From Deltaproteobacteria bacterium UBA6967 (lineage in GTDB: Bacteria > SAR324 > NAC60-12): DNA of 14,893 nucleotides. The position numbers were made by a program, and so were the translations under genes. The notes under the pieces were generated by a model. The model was not told the origin of the DNA, made no database searches, and worked only from the letters and a program-made list of their open reading frames with translations. Positions 14,292 to 14,893 of this stretch are shown here, piece after piece; the stretch's first letter is position 1, and each line of letters opens with the position of its first letter. The DNA lies in NCBI GenBank assembly GCA_002450295.1, contig DJYX01000215.1, positions 1-14,893 on the forward strand. Direction: 5' to 3'.

Positions 14292-14893
14292 TCAATTTGG
14301 TGTTTGTTCTAATGATGAGTTTTCAGGAAGTTTCAAGAGTTCTGCTAATGTTTCCAGAGTTGGAACAGAGAGATCGTGATGGTGAGCTTTCCTGACCAAA
14401 TAACCCAGAATATAATCCACTTCATTAGGTCGATTTCTTCGTCGATCCTCACACATAGAAGAGTAATTCGCACTGGTTTTGTAGGCTACTTGATCAATTA
14501 AGGAAAGAATTTCTAAAGGTTCAACTTCTTGTTGTAATTCTAGTCTCATCACCTCAACCCCCTCATGGACAATTCTCTTCCAAATTTGCTTAGAATTTGG
14601 ATTGTCAAGCAAGTCTCCGTTTCGACACAACCATAGAGCTGAAAGACTGTTGATGGAACAGTTGACAAGAAGTTTCCCCCAAAGTTGTTTGAGGATGTTG
14701 TCAGTTAGTACAACAGGCAGGCCTGTCGCCCCGAGTCTTTTGAAAAGTATGTTTTTCAATGACTTTGGGATGGAGTTGTCCAAGGTCCCTAGATAAGTGG
14801 AGCCTATTCCAGTGAGTTTAAGAAATGCCGACTCATGCCAGTAAGCTCCATTGCTAGTTGATAGTATCAGAATAGGTTGTTCAGGGAAAAGCT
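14292..14893 (-). CDS. ketopantoate reductase (PanE/ApbA) family protein, C-terminal part
   Basis: The reading frame is open to the right window edge, giving 199 visible residues; the N-terminal Rossmann domain is outside. What is seen is the end of the nucleotide domain (ILILSTSNGAYWHE, like the NG segment of PanE), then the all-helical C-terminal domain. Key residues are the catalytic Lys in LWGKLLVNCSINSLSAL (codon near 14675-14673), the SSM...D segment near 14462, and Glu in RPNEVDYILG near 14423. These correspond to Lys176, Ser244 and Glu256 of E. coli PanE. PanE reduces ketopantoate with NADPH in pantothenate and CoA synthesis, but many family members act on other 2-oxo acids, so no symbol is given. 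It leads into the HDAC-family gene. Confidence 0.9.
   Translation of the reverse strand, partial: LFPEQPILILSTSNGAYWHESAFLKLTGIGSTYLGTLDNSIPKSLKNILFKRLGATGLPVVLTDNILKQLWGKLLVNCSINSLSALWLCRNGDLLDNPNSKQIWKRIVHEGVEVMRLELQQEVEPLEILSLIDQVAYKTSANYSSMCEDRRRNRPNEVDYILGYLVRKAHHHDLSVPTLETLAELLKLPENSSLEQTPN

Overview
The window looks like chromosome from a free-living Gram-negative bacterium. Evidence for an outer membrane and periplasm is two lipoproteins with Cys22 lipoboxes, an MsrQ-type membrane haem protein, a periplasmic PDZ protein and a periplasmic solute-binding protein. Base composition is moderately AT-rich, TTG/GTG starts occur, and many genes lack a clear Shine-Dalgarno site. The gene mix (tandem short-chain dehydrogenases, branched-chain amino acid binding protein, HDAC-family amidohydrolase, RbgA GTPase, PilX-like pilin protein) would suit a marine deltaproteobacterial or SAR324-type genome. 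That placement is inference from gene content only. I see no tRNA, rRNA, CRISPR array, integrase or insertion sequence.

Region 1 (1-3650, minus strand): two adjacent NAD(P)-type short-chain dehydrogenases, the first cut by the window edge; then a probable operon reading sensor histidine kinase, DUF2237 protein, alkyltransferase-like DNA repair protein, possibly ended by a weak hairpin near 1142-1162. Region 2 (3814-6185, plus): an HtrA-like protein with a PDZ domain in which all three catalytic triad positions appear substituted, transcribed divergently from the kinase; then a LivJ/LivK-type binding protein broken by a single-base frameshift near 5137 and followed by a strong hairpin. Region 3 (6457-9294, plus): a candidate promoter and two overlapping lipoprotein genes, one with FN3-like regions and a CxxC, the other almost entirely TPR repeats.

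Region 4 (9295-10575): an unrecognised 293-residue protein lying between two spacers with inverted repeats. The downstream spacer holds a nested 57-nt hairpin and a separate 19-nt inverted repeat. Region 5 (10576-12455, plus): msrQ, a small degenerate WGR-domain protein, and a PilX-like protein overlapping it. Region 6 (12457-14893, minus): a tightly packed operon reading ketopantoate-reductase family protein (5' end outside the window), HDAC-family deacetylase, RbgA-type ribosome assembly GTPase. It converges on the PilX-like gene with one base between stop codons.

Most genes are ordinary families. The points that stand out are the triad-less HtrA/PDZ protein facing a histidine kinase, the structured spacers around the unknown gene, the frameshifted binding protein, the RbgA with an altered G4 motif, and the FN3-like/TPR lipoprotein pair. 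None of these amounts to a demonstrated new system.
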